Below are positions 34,121-41,782 of a stretch of 64,000 bases of DNA, piece after piece. A model generated the notes under the pieces. That model did no database searches and was not told the origin of the DNA. It saw only the letters and a program-made list of their open reading frames with translations. Numbering within the stretch: the first letter of the stretch is position 1; each line of letters opens with the position of its first letter. Source of the DNA: an uncultured Bacteroides sp. (GTDB lineage Bacteria; Bacteroidota; Bacteroidia; Bacteroidales; Bacteroidaceae). The stretch covers positions 1 to 64,000 of the forward strand of contig URWA01000006.1 of NCBI GenBank assembly GCA_900551445.1. Direction: 5' to 3'. The position numbers were made by a program, and so were the translations under genes.

Positions 34121-34975
34121 TTAAAATACAACATATTTCGCCGGATCGATTGGAGTCCCCTCGTGCCACAGCTCAAAATGCACGTATGACACGTGTTTGC
34201 CCTCGTCTTCCGTTCCGGCCAATGCGATAACTTCTCCTCCTTTTACGCGGTCGCCTTCCTTCTTTCTGGGAGTGCCGCAATGCTTATAAATGGAAATAAA
34301 ATTCTGTTCATGCTGAATCTGAATCAGGAACCCCTTGTCGGCCGTCTGCTCTACCATCATCACCTTGCCATCCATGACAGCCACGATACTCTCGTCCATG
34401 GCAGCCGCCATATCCACCCCGTAATGCTGACGAGACGGAGCAAAATCCTTCATCACGATGCCCTTGGTGGGACGGAAAAACAACAAATCGGGCAACTTGT
34501 GGTCTTCTTCGGCAGCCGATTCAGCCTTCTGCCGTGCTTCGTATTTCCGGCGGAAATCATCTTCCTCCTTTGAACGGTTCATCAATTCATTCGTGCGGAT
34601 GGTGGTCAGCGAATCGATAGACTGTACCGTATCCACACTGACCTTCCCACTGAAAATATCCTGAATGTTCATGATGTACCGGTTCTGACGGTCGAGCGCC
34701 TCTGCCAGCGAATCCGCTTTCAAGGCATTGGTCACCACCTGCGAACGAACCTCACTGTTCATATACCCCGGCAAGTAGTTCCGCAGGGGCGTAAAAACCA
34801 AGATGATGGCAGCCAAAAGAAAGATTACCGTACATGCAGCCAGCAGCACGGAAAAGCCGTTCAGCTTCGACACATGAATGCCGACCACCTCCTCCAAGGT
34901 GTTTTCGTTGATTACCGTCAGCTTGTATTTAAACTTGATGTTCTTCCAAAATGCCTTACGACCTTTCTTTCTCAT
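34121..34975 (-). CDS. M23 family peptidase-like protein with altered HxH motif
   Basis: Membrane-anchored LytM-type protein of 284 residues. It has a cytoplasmic basic N-terminus, one transmembrane helix (about 41-63), a coiled linker rich in charged residues (about 85-165), and a LytM domain. The zinc site is visible as HYGVD (first motif) and the last His of SYVHFEL; YKHCG supplies one catalytic His. The usual HLHFE is here YVHFE, so one expected catalytic His is Tyr. Peptidoglycan endopeptidase activity is therefore uncertain, and the protein may instead regulate other enzymes as EnvC/NlpD do. It lies between rimM and dxr in a conserved Bacteroidetes cluster. Confidence 0.88.
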   Translation of the reverse strand: MRKKGRKAFWKNIKFKYKLTVINENTLEEVVGIHVSKLNGFSVLLAACTVIFLLAAIILVFTPLRNYLPGYMNSEVRSQVVTNALKADSLAEALDRQNRYIMNIQDIFSGKVSVDTVQSIDSLTTIRTNELMNRSKEEDDFRRKYEARQKAESAAEEDHKLPDLLFFRPTKGIVMKDFAPSRQHYGVDMAAAMDESIVAVMDGKVMMVEQTADKGFLIQIQHEQNFISIYKHCGTPRKKEGDRVKGGEVIALAGTEDEGKHVSYVHFELWHEGTPIDPAKYVVF

Positions 34976-34991
34976 ACTCTCACTACGTTAG

Positions 34992-35504
34992 TTAGTCCAA
35001 CAATCCGTCGGGAATATCCACGGTCATCACCTTCTGTGCCCTGTCTATATCCAGAATAAATTCCTCATGGGCCGGAAGCAGCAGCTCCTCTCCTTCCTTC
35101 TCAATGACGAACAGCACGTTCATCGTCGTATCGTCCACATCCACCACTTCGCCCAGGTCGCCGTGATGCACATCGTGCACCTTGAACCCGACGAAGAAGT
35201 TCCACGACGTGATTTCCTCCTGCTCGTCCATGTACTTCACCGGGAAATACACTTCCACATTCGTAAAGCTACGGGCCTTTTCCGCCGTATCCACGCCCTC
35301 AAATTTCACCAAGGCCACGTTGTCGGAGCGGAAACGATACTCCTCGATGAAGAACGGGACCAGAATCCCATCCAGCAACAGAATCAGATACTCACAATCC
35401 ACCCGGTCAAAGATATCGTCGGTAAACGTGAACGCGACTTCCCCTTTCACCCCATGCGGCTTGTTGATGATTCCTATCTTAAAAACTTCCTCTTTTCTGA
35501 TCAT
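34992..35504 (-). CDS. rimM: Ribosome maturation factor RimM
   Basis: Assists maturation of the 30S head region and binds ribosomal protein S19. The 170-residue protein has the N-terminal RimM beta-barrel (IGIINKPHGVKGEV at 11-24) and the C-terminal PRC-barrel (about 98-168) with GEVVDVDD and LLLPAHEEFI. It is in the leftward operon between murA and the M23 gene, three bases after murA. Neighbouring trmD and rplS, common elsewhere, are absent, as usual in Bacteroidetes. Confidence 0.95.
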   Translation of the reverse strand: MIRKEEVFKIGIINKPHGVKGEVAFTFTDDIFDRVDCEYLILLLDGILVPFFIEEYRFRSDNVALVKFEGVDTAEKARSFTNVEVYFPVKYMDEQEEITSWNFFVGFKVHDVHHGDLGEVVDVDDTTMNVLFVIEKEGEELLLPAHEEFILDIDRAQKVMTVDIPDGLLD

Positions 35505-35507
35505 ACC

Positions 35508-36815
35508 TTATTCTATACGGGTGATACGTGCTCCCAGCGCACTCAGACGCTGTTCGATATGCTGGTATCCCCGGTCAATCTGCTCAATGTTATGAATGTG
35601 GCTGATGCCCTTCGCACCCAGTGCGGCTATCAGCAAGGCAATACCGGCACGGATATCCGGAGAAGTCATGTTGCCTCCCCGCAGGCAGAAATTGCGGTCG
35701 TGTCCGATGACTACGGCCCGGTGCGGGTCGCACAAGATAATCTGCGCCCCCATGTCAATCAGCTTGTCCACGAAGAACAGACGGCTTTCAAACATCTTCT
35801 GATGAATCAGCACACTTCCCTTTGCCTGGGTAGCCACCACCAGCATCACGCTCAGCAAGTCGGGAGTCAGTCCCGGCCATGGTGCATCGGCAATCGTCAT
35901 GATAGAGCCGTCCAGGAACGAATCAATCTGGTAGTGCTCCTGTGCCGGCACATAAATGTCATCACCCCGCTGCTCCAACTGGATACCCAGCCGGCGGAAG
36001 CTGTCGGGTATGATTCCCAAGTTCTCATACGACACATTCTTGATGGTGATTTCACTGGCCGTCATGGCCGCCATGCCGATGAAACTTCCCACCTCAATCA
36101 TATCCGGCAATACCGTGTGCGTGCAACCTTTCAGGCTCTTCACTCCCTCGATGGTCAGCAAGTTGGAAGCGATGCCCGAAATCTTGGCACCCATCCGGTT
36201 CAGCATCCGGCACAGCTGCTGCACATACGGCTCACAGGCCGCATTGTAAATCGTCGTGACCCCCTCGGCCAGTACCGCCGCCATGATAATGTTGGCCGTA
36301 CCCGTCACGGAAGCCTCATCCAGCAACATATACGTACCTTTCAGCTTGTCGGCCGTAATGCAAAACCGACCCTTTGCCGCATCGTAATCGAACGAAGCAC
36401 CCAGTTTCTGAATACCCAGGAAATGCGTGTCCAACCGGCGGCGTCCAATCTTGTCGCCTCCCGGCTTCGAAATCATCGCCTTTCCGAAACGGGCAATCAG
36501 CGGTCCCACCAGCATGACGGAGCCACGCAACTTGGAACAGCGGCCCAGGAATTCATCACTTTCCAGGTAAGCCAGGTTCACACTGTCGGCCTGGAAAGAA
36601 AACGTGTCACTTCCCGTCTTGGCCACCTTCACGCCCATGTCGCGGAGCAGCTGAATCAGGTTGTTGACATCCAGAATGTTCGGGATGTTTCCGATGGTCA
36701 CTTCTTCGTCGGTCAGCAAGGTAGCGCAAAGCACCTGCAGCACCTCGTTCTTAGCACCCTGAGGCACAATCTCCCCCTGCAGCTTGTGTCCTCCTTCGAT
36801 TACAAATGAAGCCAT
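35508..36815 (-). CDS. murA: UDP-N-acetylglucosamine 1-carboxyvinyltransferase with Asp at the fosfomycin site
   Basis: First committed step of peptidoglycan synthesis: transfers enolpyruvyl from PEP to UDP-GlcNAc. The 435-residue protein shows the EPSP synthase-like inside-out barrel, with GAKNEVLQ near the N-terminus and the catalytic loop KPGGDKIGRRRLDTHF. In Escherichia coli the loop is GGCTIGARP, with Cys115 the target of fosfomycin. Here the equivalent residue is Asp121, as in Mycobacterium tuberculosis and Chlamydia MurA, where Asp makes the enzyme insensitive to the drug. The gene is otherwise complete and in the expected cluster. Confidence 0.96.
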   Translation of the reverse strand: MASFVIEGGHKLQGEIVPQGAKNEVLQVLCATLLTDEEVTIGNIPNILDVNNLIQLLRDMGVKVAKTGSDTFSFQADSVNLAYLESDEFLGRCSKLRGSVMLVGPLIARFGKAMISKPGGDKIGRRRLDTHFLGIQKLGASFDYDAAKGRFCITADKLKGTYMLLDEASVTGTANIIMAAVLAEGVTTIYNAACEPYVQQLCRMLNRMGAKISGIASNLLTIEGVKSLKGCTHTVLPDMIEVGSFIGMAAMTASEITIKNVSYENLGIIPDSFRRLGIQLEQRGDDIYVPAQEHYQIDSFLDGSIMTIADAPWPGLTPDLLSVMLVVATQAKGSVLIHQKMFESRLFFVDKLIDMGAQIILCDPHRAVVIGHDRNFCLRGGNMTSPDIRAGIALLIAALGAKGISHIHNIEQIDRGYQHIEQRLSALGARITRIE

Positions 36816-36831
36816 AGTATCCGGTTTTTAG

Positions 36832-37431
36832 TTAGTATTTCTTTTTCTGCTGGTTGTTGTTCATCTGCCGGCGGCGCGGACCGATGGAACGCTGTTCTAC
36901 CAGATGGTATTCCTCGGCCGACAATTTGATGCGTCCACCCGACAATTCACACAAATCATCCAGAATCTTCTGGTCTTCCACCCCATCCTTGTTGAAGTTG
37001 ATGTAGTCTTTCTTCATGTGGTTGGCGATGTATTTAATCAACTGGTCCTTCTCTTCACCCTCAGGATAATCCACCGCAATCTTGATCAGGTCCTGAATGA
37101 ACCGTCCATAGTGACGGTAACGGATGACATTCGGCGAATAAGGAATCCGGTCCGGCTTCACTTCCAGACTTTCCTTCTTCACGATATCCACCGGATAGTC
37201 AATATCCAGTTTAAAGTCGGACATGATGGCCAGATGGTCCCACAGCTTATGGCGGAAGTCTTCCACGTCACGCAGTTGGGGAAACATCCCTCCCATAATA
37301 TTCACAATCGTATTGGCACACCGCTGACGCTCTTCACGGTCTTCGATGGTCAATGCATAATCCACCATGTTCTGCACGCTTCTTCCATATTCCGGAAGCG
37401 GTAATTTTCGTTGCTGGGTATTATACTCCAT
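36832..37431 (-). CDS. DUF4290 protein
   Basis: Cytoplasmic protein of 199 residues, of a family restricted to Bacteroidetes. It begins MEYNTQQRKLPLPEYGR, is largely helical with no membrane segment, and ends in a basic tail (RRRQMNNNQQKKKY). The ATG at 37431 fits the family start; one 18 bases upstream is also in frame. It is always or nearly always next to murA, as here, which suggests a link to cell wall synthesis or to rimM-type functions, but no activity is established. No catalytic motif can be seen. Confidence 0.85.
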   Translation of the reverse strand: MEYNTQQRKLPLPEYGRSVQNMVDYALTIEDREERQRCANTIVNIMGGMFPQLRDVEDFRHKLWDHLAIMSDFKLDIDYPVDIVKKESLEVKPDRIPYSPNVIRYRHYGRFIQDLIKIAVDYPEGEEKDQLIKYIANHMKKDYINFNKDGVEDQKILDDLCELSGGRIKLSAEEYHLVEQRSIGPRRRQMNNNQQKKKY

Positions 37432-37497
37432 ATAAAATCTATTATTCAATCATTCAAATTCTTCTTCCACCGGTATCCGTGGCCCGGAAACTCCTTC

Positions 37498-38187
37498 TTA
37501 CAACAGTTTTTTCGGTTTGGAAGCCACAAATTCCTTCAGATAGAAAGGCTCGAAATAAGCCACATCCTTGAAATCCTGTGTGGCCATCGCCTTTTCGGCC
37601 AACGGGAACATCCACTTGGCCAGCGGATGCACATCGTCCAGAAAATGCGCATTGGGATGCGTCAGCTTCTCCTTGCATTTGGCCGCCCCGTTGCCAAAGA
37701 AATACACCGGATGCTTCTCCAGGAATTCGGCATACGAGTTTTCGTCCACCACATCCGCGCCGATGGCACGCTGCACTTTCAACGCACGGTTGTACACCGC
37801 CGCATACACTTCCATCCGGCGGGCGTCAATCATCGGACAAAGCAGGGCATCTTCCGGCAGGTCGTGGGCCAGCAGCACCGGCACACACATCACCTCCAGC
37901 GTAGGAAGCCCGATCAGCGGAATATTCCGTCCGTAGCAGATTCCCTTCGCCATGGAAACCCCGATACGCAGTCCCGTATAAGAACCCGGGCCACAGCTCA
38001 CTGCTACCGCATCCACCGGAATGGCATGGCTGTCGGCAAACGACAAAGCTTCATCTACAAATACCCCCAGCACAGTCGCATGTGAAGGGCCGTTAAAATC
38101 TTCTTTCGAGAAAATGGAAGCCCCGTCCTGGCTCACTGCCACCGAGCAAACTTCCGTCGACGTTTCAATATGTAAAATGCACGACAT
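37498..38187 (-). CDS. tsaB: tRNA threonylcarbamoyladenosine synthesis protein TsaB
   Basis: Dimerisation partner of TsaD in making t6A at position 37 of ANN-decoding tRNAs. The 229-residue protein has the ASKHA-type fold with HIETSTEVCSVAV at the N-terminus, GPGSYTGLRIGVSMAKG near 69-85, and the C-terminal PFYLKEF typical of TsaB. Unlike TsaD it lacks the HxxxH metal motif. The ATG at 38187 is chosen by the family start; an in-frame ATG at 38241 would lie upstream of the promoter. It is the first gene of the leftward cluster ending at the DPP IV-like gene. Confidence 0.94.
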   Translation of the reverse strand: MSCILHIETSTEVCSVAVSQDGASIFSKEDFNGPSHATVLGVFVDEALSFADSHAIPVDAVAVSCGPGSYTGLRIGVSMAKGICYGRNIPLIGLPTLEVMCVPVLLAHDLPEDALLCPMIDARRMEVYAAVYNRALKVQRAIGADVVDENSYAEFLEKHPVYFFGNGAAKCKEKLTHPNAHFLDDVHPLAKWMFPLAEKAMATQDFKDVAYFEPFYLKEFVASKPKKLL

Positions 38188-38218
38188 AATTAATTCAATA
38201 CAGTTATATATTAGTCTG

Positions 38219-38226
38219 CAAATATA
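38219..38226 (-). promoter_or_regulatory. -7 element of the tsaB cluster promoter
   Basis: Minus-strand TATATTTG 32 bases before the tsaB ATG; no good -33 element. It is the only promoter candidate seen before this leftward cluster. Confidence 0.5.
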
Positions 38227-38358
38227 CACTTTTCTTCTCACTCTCTCACGAAAAAAGAAGCAGAAAGTGACAAAGCCTTTCCGAAAGGCCTACCGACCCG
38301 CGCCAATTCCGACCTTCCGGTCCGTAAAACCGGAAACTTCCGCAAACATTCTTCCAAA

Positions 38359-38458
38359 TGTCCCGAAACATTCTCTGTTCCACGATGCGGGATTTGTATC
38401 CCACACTGTGAAATATGTATCCCACACTGTGGTTTTTGTATCCCACAGTGTGGGACAG
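38359..38458. repeat. Array C: 21-bp repeats TGTATCCCACACTGTG
   Basis: Three clear units start at 38395, 38416 and 38437 (21-base period), each TGTATCCCACA followed by CTGTG or GTGTG, containing the palindrome CACAnTGTG. Degenerate units at 38359 (TGTCCCGAAACA) and 38376 (TGTTCCACGATG) precede them. Upstream in the same 448-base gap are two hairpins, GCCTTTC-C-GAAAGGC near 38275 and TTCCGGT / ACCGGAA (38315-38335). No coding frame is convincing in this gap. Confidence 0.75.
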
Positions 38459-38597
38459 AGAAAATGCAGGTATTCTTGAAAAAACAGACAAGGGGAAACA
38501 ACCTTTTCCACGGGAACATCAGGCTTCATCTGCCCGTCGCAGAGCGATTTCACATACGTTTTTTACACAGCCATTTACGCTTTATGCAGATTTTTCC

Positions 38598-38605
38598 TAC
38601 CTTTG
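38598..38605 (+). promoter_or_regulatory. -7 element of the yicC-gmk-nadD promoter
   Basis: TACCTTTG followed by C, 31 bases before the yicC ATG, with TTTA (38574-38577) 20 bases upstream as an imperfect -33 element. AAAGGAG sits a few bases before the start codon. Confidence 0.55.
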
Positions 38606-38635
38606 CATCCAAATGATTAAAAAACAAAAGGAGTT

Positions 38636-39511
38636 ATGATACAGTCAATGACCGGATACGGCAAAGCAACCACCGCCTTCGGAGACAAAAAAATCAACGT
38701 AGAAATCAAATCGTTGAACAGCAAAGCAATGGACTTGTCCACACGCATCGCTCCATTGTATCGTGAAAAAGAAATGGAAATCCGCAACCTGATTGCCCAG
38801 ACCTTGGAACGCGGAAAGGTGGATTTCTGTATATGGGTGGAAAAAGACGCCGCCGAATCGGCCACTCCCATCAATACCGCTCTCGTAGAAAACTATTACA
38901 ACCAGATAAAAACCATTTCTGAAACCTGCCACATTCCGTTGCCGGAAGACTGGTTCGCTACCCTGCTGCGCATGCCCGACGTACTGACACGCGTAGACGT
39001 GCAGGAACTGTCGGAAGAGGAATGGGCCGTGGCCAAACAGACCATCGAAGAGGCCTTGCAGCACCTGGTGGATTTCCGCAAACAGGAAGGTGCCGCCCTT
39101 GAAAAGAAGTTCACGGAAAAGCTGGACAACATCGAACGGCTGCTGAAGTCCATCGAACCGTACGAAAAGGAACGTGTAACCAAAATCCGGGAACGCATCA
39201 CCGACGCGCTGGAAAAGACCCTGAGCATTGACTACGACAAGAACCGTCTGGAACAGGAACTGATTTACTACATCGAGAAACTGGACATCAATGAAGAAAA
39301 ACAGCGTCTGGCCAACCACCTGAAATATTTCCGCGAAACCATGGCAGGCGGACACGGACAGGGCAAAAAGCTGGGCTTCATCGCACAGGAAATGGGCCGC
39401 GAAATCAACACCACCGGCAGCAAGTCGAACCATGCCGAGATGCAGAACCTCGTGGTGCAGATGAAAGACGAACTGGAACAAATCAAGGAACAAGTATTGA
39501 ACGTAATGTAA
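38636..39511 (+). CDS. yicC: YicC family endoribonuclease-like protein
   Basis: Conserved cytoplasmic protein of 291 residues. The N-terminal YicC domain begins MIQSMTGYGKA, and the C-terminal DUF1732 region (about 205-290) carries NHLKYFRE and GFIAQEMGREINTTGSKSN, the most conserved block of the family. E. coli YicC has been linked to RNA cleavage and small RNA turnover. It is first in an operon with gmk six bases downstream, a pairing seen across many bacteria. Confidence 0.93.
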   Translation: MIQSMTGYGKATTAFGDKKINVEIKSLNSKAMDLSTRIAPLYREKEMEIRNLIAQTLERGKVDFCIWVEKDAAESATPINTALVENYYNQIKTISETCHIPLPEDWFATLLRMPDVLTRVDVQELSEEEWAVAKQTIEEALQHLVDFRKQEGAALEKKFTEKLDNIERLLKSIEPYEKERVTKIRERITDALEKTLSIDYDKNRLEQELIYYIEKLDINEEKQRLANHLKYFRETMAGGHGQGKKLGFIAQEMGREINTTGSKSNHAEMQNLVVQMKDELEQIKEQVLNVM

Positions 39512-39517
39512 AAAAAT

Positions 39518-40084
39518 ATGGCAGGAAAACTTATCATCTTTTCAGCCCCCTCCGGCTCCGGCAAGTCCACCATCATCAATTACTTGCTGACACAGAACCT
39601 GAACCTGGCATTTTCCATCTCGGCCACCAGCCGTGCCCCGCGCGGCACAGAGCAGAACGGCGTGGAATACTTCTTCCTCACCCCGGAAGAATTCAAGCAG
39701 CGCATTGCCAACAATGAGTTTCTGGAATACGAGGAAGTGTACAAGGACCGTTTCTACGGCACCCTGAAGGCACAGGTGGAAAAACAGCTCGCCGCCGGAC
39801 AGAACGTGATTTTCGACGTCGACGTGGTGGGCGGATGCAACATCAAGAAATTCTATGGCGACCGGGCCTTGTCGGTCTTCATCCAGCCGCCTTCTATCGA
39901 GGAACTCCGCAAACGACTGACAGGTCGGGGTACGGATGCGCCCGAAGTCATCGAAAGCCGTCTGGCAAAAGCCTCCTTCGAACTGGGCTATGCCGATAAG
40001 TTCGACGTGGTGATTGTCAACGACGACCTGGAAAAGGCCAAAGCGGAAGCCTTGCAGACCATCCGCCATTTTCTCCAACACTAA
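39518..40084 (+). CDS. gmk: Guanylate kinase
   Basis: Phosphorylates GMP to GDP with ATP. The 188-residue protein has the P-loop SAPSGSGKST (residues 8-17), the GMP-binding region SISATSRAPRGTEQNGVEYFF, and the lid RLTGRGTD. Length and motifs are standard. It sits between yicC and a small membrane protein gene in one operon. Confidence 0.97.
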   Translation: MAGKLIIFSAPSGSGKSTIINYLLTQNLNLAFSISATSRAPRGTEQNGVEYFFLTPEEFKQRIANNEFLEYEEVYKDRFYGTLKAQVEKQLAAGQNVIFDVDVVGGCNIKKFYGDRALSVFIQPPSIEELRKRLTGRGTDAPEVIESRLAKASFELGYADKFDVVIVNDDLEKAKAEALQTIRHFLQH

Positions 40085-40096
40085 ATCCGTCCGACT

Positions 40097-40282
40097 ATGC
40101 CGAAAAACCCTAAAAAAGTTCTGCGCTGGATGACGCTGCTCTGCATCGTCATCGGACTGGCTGCCATTGCCGTAGGCGTAGTGGCCGTAGCCAAAGAAGA
40201 ATACATCATTGCCGTCGCCATGTTGCTGGTGGCTATATGGCAGATTCTCAACTATATCCAATGGAAGAAAAGTCTCAGATAA
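40097..40282 (+). CDS. Small two-helix membrane protein
   Basis: A 61-residue protein with a basic N-terminus (MPKNPKKVLRW) and two hydrophobic segments (about 12-30 and 36-53) separated by AKEEY, ending QWKKSLR. It starts 12 bases after gmk and its last 22 bases overlap the start of nadD in another frame, so translation is probably coupled. The strong membrane profile and tight operon packing support a real gene. No family is recognised and no function can be given. Confidence 0.65.
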   Translation: MPKNPKKVLRWMTLLCIVIGLAAIAVGVVAVAKEEYIIAVAMLLVAIWQILNYIQWKKSLR

Positions 40283-40854
40283 AGACCGGACTTTTCGGAG
40301 GCTCCTTCAACCCGATTCACATAGGACACCTGGCACTGGCCAATTACCTGTGTGAATACGGAGGACTGGAGGAAGTATGGTTTCTGGTCACTCCTCAAAA
40401 TCCGTTCAAGCAGAACGAGACGCTGCTCGACGATGCGCTCCGTCTGGAGATGGTAAAGGCTGCCGTAGCCGGATACCCCCGTTTCCGGGCTTCCGATTTT
40501 GAATTCCAGCTTCCACGCCCTTCATACACCATCCATACCCTCGACAAACTGGCCGAATGTTATCCCGACCGGGAATTCCATCTGATTATCGGCGCCGACA
40601 ACTGGCAGGCTTTCGACCGCTGGCGGTCGCCCGAGGAAATCATCCGCCGTCACCACATTCTGGTCTATCCGCGCCGGGGCTATCCCTTAGAGGATGCCAC
40701 TCCTCTTCCCCCTCATGTCCGGGTGGTACAGACTCCCCTCCTCGAAATCAGTTCGACCTTTATCCGTCAGGGTATCCGCGAAGGCAAAGACCTGCGCTAT
40801 TTCCTGCATCCGGAAGTGTTCAGAATCATTCAGGAAAAAGGGCTCTACCGCTAA
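40261..40854 (+). CDS. nadD: Nicotinate-nucleotide adenylyltransferase
   Basis: Joins NaMN and ATP to give deamido-NAD in NAD synthesis. The 197-residue protein has the nucleotidyltransferase motif GGSFNPIHIGHL (residues 12-23) and the second motif ISSTFIRQ near 164-171. The ATG at 40261 is preferred; one 24 bases upstream is in frame but lies deeper in the preceding small gene. The stop codon touches the stop codon of the convergent metallophosphoesterase gene with no base between. Confidence 0.96.
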   Translation: MEEKSQIKTGLFGGSFNPIHIGHLALANYLCEYGGLEEVWFLVTPQNPFKQNETLLDDALRLEMVKAAVAGYPRFRASDFEFQLPRPSYTIHTLDKLAECYPDREFHLIIGADNWQAFDRWRSPEEIIRRHHILVYPRRGYPLEDATPLPPHVRVVQTPLLEISSTFIRQGIREGKDLRYFLHPEVFRIIQEKGLYR

Positions 40855-41694
40855 TCATTTCTTCCGGTGCAACACCAACAGCACCACCTCGCTCGGGGTG
40901 AAGAGACGCACATCCTTGCGCGACGTACCCAGCCCGTTGGTAATAATCACTGGAATCCCCGCACTATTGTGTTTCAATCCCGTCAGGAAACGGTTGCCGT
41001 ATTTGGAGAAATGTGCCGGCGTCCACCGACGGAACAAACTGACCTGCCCTCCGTGCGTATGTCCCGCCAAGGCCAGGTCGGTGTGCGACACATCCACATC
41101 TTCCACGTAATCGGGGGTATGCACCAGCATCAACACAAAATCTTCTTCCCGCAAGGCCAAGGTAGGCGACACCCCGTTCTGCTTCAAATCGAACGGATTA
41201 CGGATACCGCACAGCAAAATATATTCCTTTCCCCGCCACAGGGTATCCACCTGGTGCTCCAACAAACGCACGCCTGTCTCCTGCATGGCCTTCCGTGCCA
41301 GCGAATCGGCCTCTCCGCGTTCGTGGTTGCCCATCACGGCATACGTGCCACAGGGAGTCTCCACGGTCTTCAAGGCCTGGAAAAGTTGTGTCACATCTCC
41401 CCCGTTACGTCCCCGATAGTCGCCGCCCAACAGCAGCACATCCGCATCCAGCGAACGGAGGGCCCGGCACATACCTGGCAGCCGACGGGCAGTAAACCGG
41501 CTCTCGTAATGAAAGTCGGAAGCAAAGGCCACCCGGAAACCGTCGAAGGAATCGGGCAACTGGGCACTGTAGAAATCATACCGTTTCACACGTCCCACTC
41601 CCTTATACTTGGAAAAGGACGCCGTGGCACAAGAGGAAAGCAGGAAGCTCATCAGCAGCAAGCTACCTGCCAGCAAATTCAGTCGTTTCATCAT
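40855..41694 (-). CDS. Calcineurin-like metallophosphoesterase, lipoprotein
   Basis: Envelope phosphoesterase of 279 residues with a lipobox signal (LLSSC, Cys22). All metal-binding blocks are present: SDFHYE, GGDYRG, GNHERG and GHTHGGQ. The gene resembles YkuE/YaeI-type enzymes that act on phospholipid or UDP-diacylglucosamine-like substrates; here the lipid anchor places it outside the cytoplasm. It converges on nadD with no intergenic space and is divergent from menA with about 90 bases between starts. An ATG at 41691 is an equally good start. Confidence 0.9.
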   Translation of the reverse strand: MMKRLNLLAGSLLLMSFLLSSCATASFSKYKGVGRVKRYDFYSAQLPDSFDGFRVAFASDFHYESRFTARRLPGMCRALRSLDADVLLLGGDYRGRNGGDVTQLFQALKTVETPCGTYAVMGNHERGEADSLARKAMQETGVRLLEHQVDTLWRGKEYILLCGIRNPFDLKQNGVSPTLALREEDFVLMLVHTPDYVEDVDVSHTDLALAGHTHGGQVSLFRRWTPAHFSKYGNRFLTGLKHNSAGIPVIITNGLGTSRKDVRLFTPSEVVLLVLHRKK

Positions 41695-41745
41695 TTTGAA
41701 CTACATATAACTATCCGGTCGTGACAAAGGTCGTAAAAAAATGCC

Positions 41746-41753
41746 TAACTTTG
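41746..41753 (+). promoter_or_regulatory. -7 element of the menA promoter
   Basis: TAACTTTG 29 bases before the menA ATG at 41783. An in-frame ATG at 41741 would overlap this element and is rejected as start. Confidence 0.55.
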
Positions 41754-41782
41754 CCGGACGAAAAACTAAAAATCCAGATTTC

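Noticed and set aside
35067..36809. 580-codon frame antisense to rimM and murA
   Set aside because: Crosses two genes with strong identification; His/Gln-rich product is typical of an antisense shadow.
38359..38458. Array C as a CRISPR array
   Set aside because: The units touch each other with no unique spacers of 30 bases or more, and no cas genes are present.
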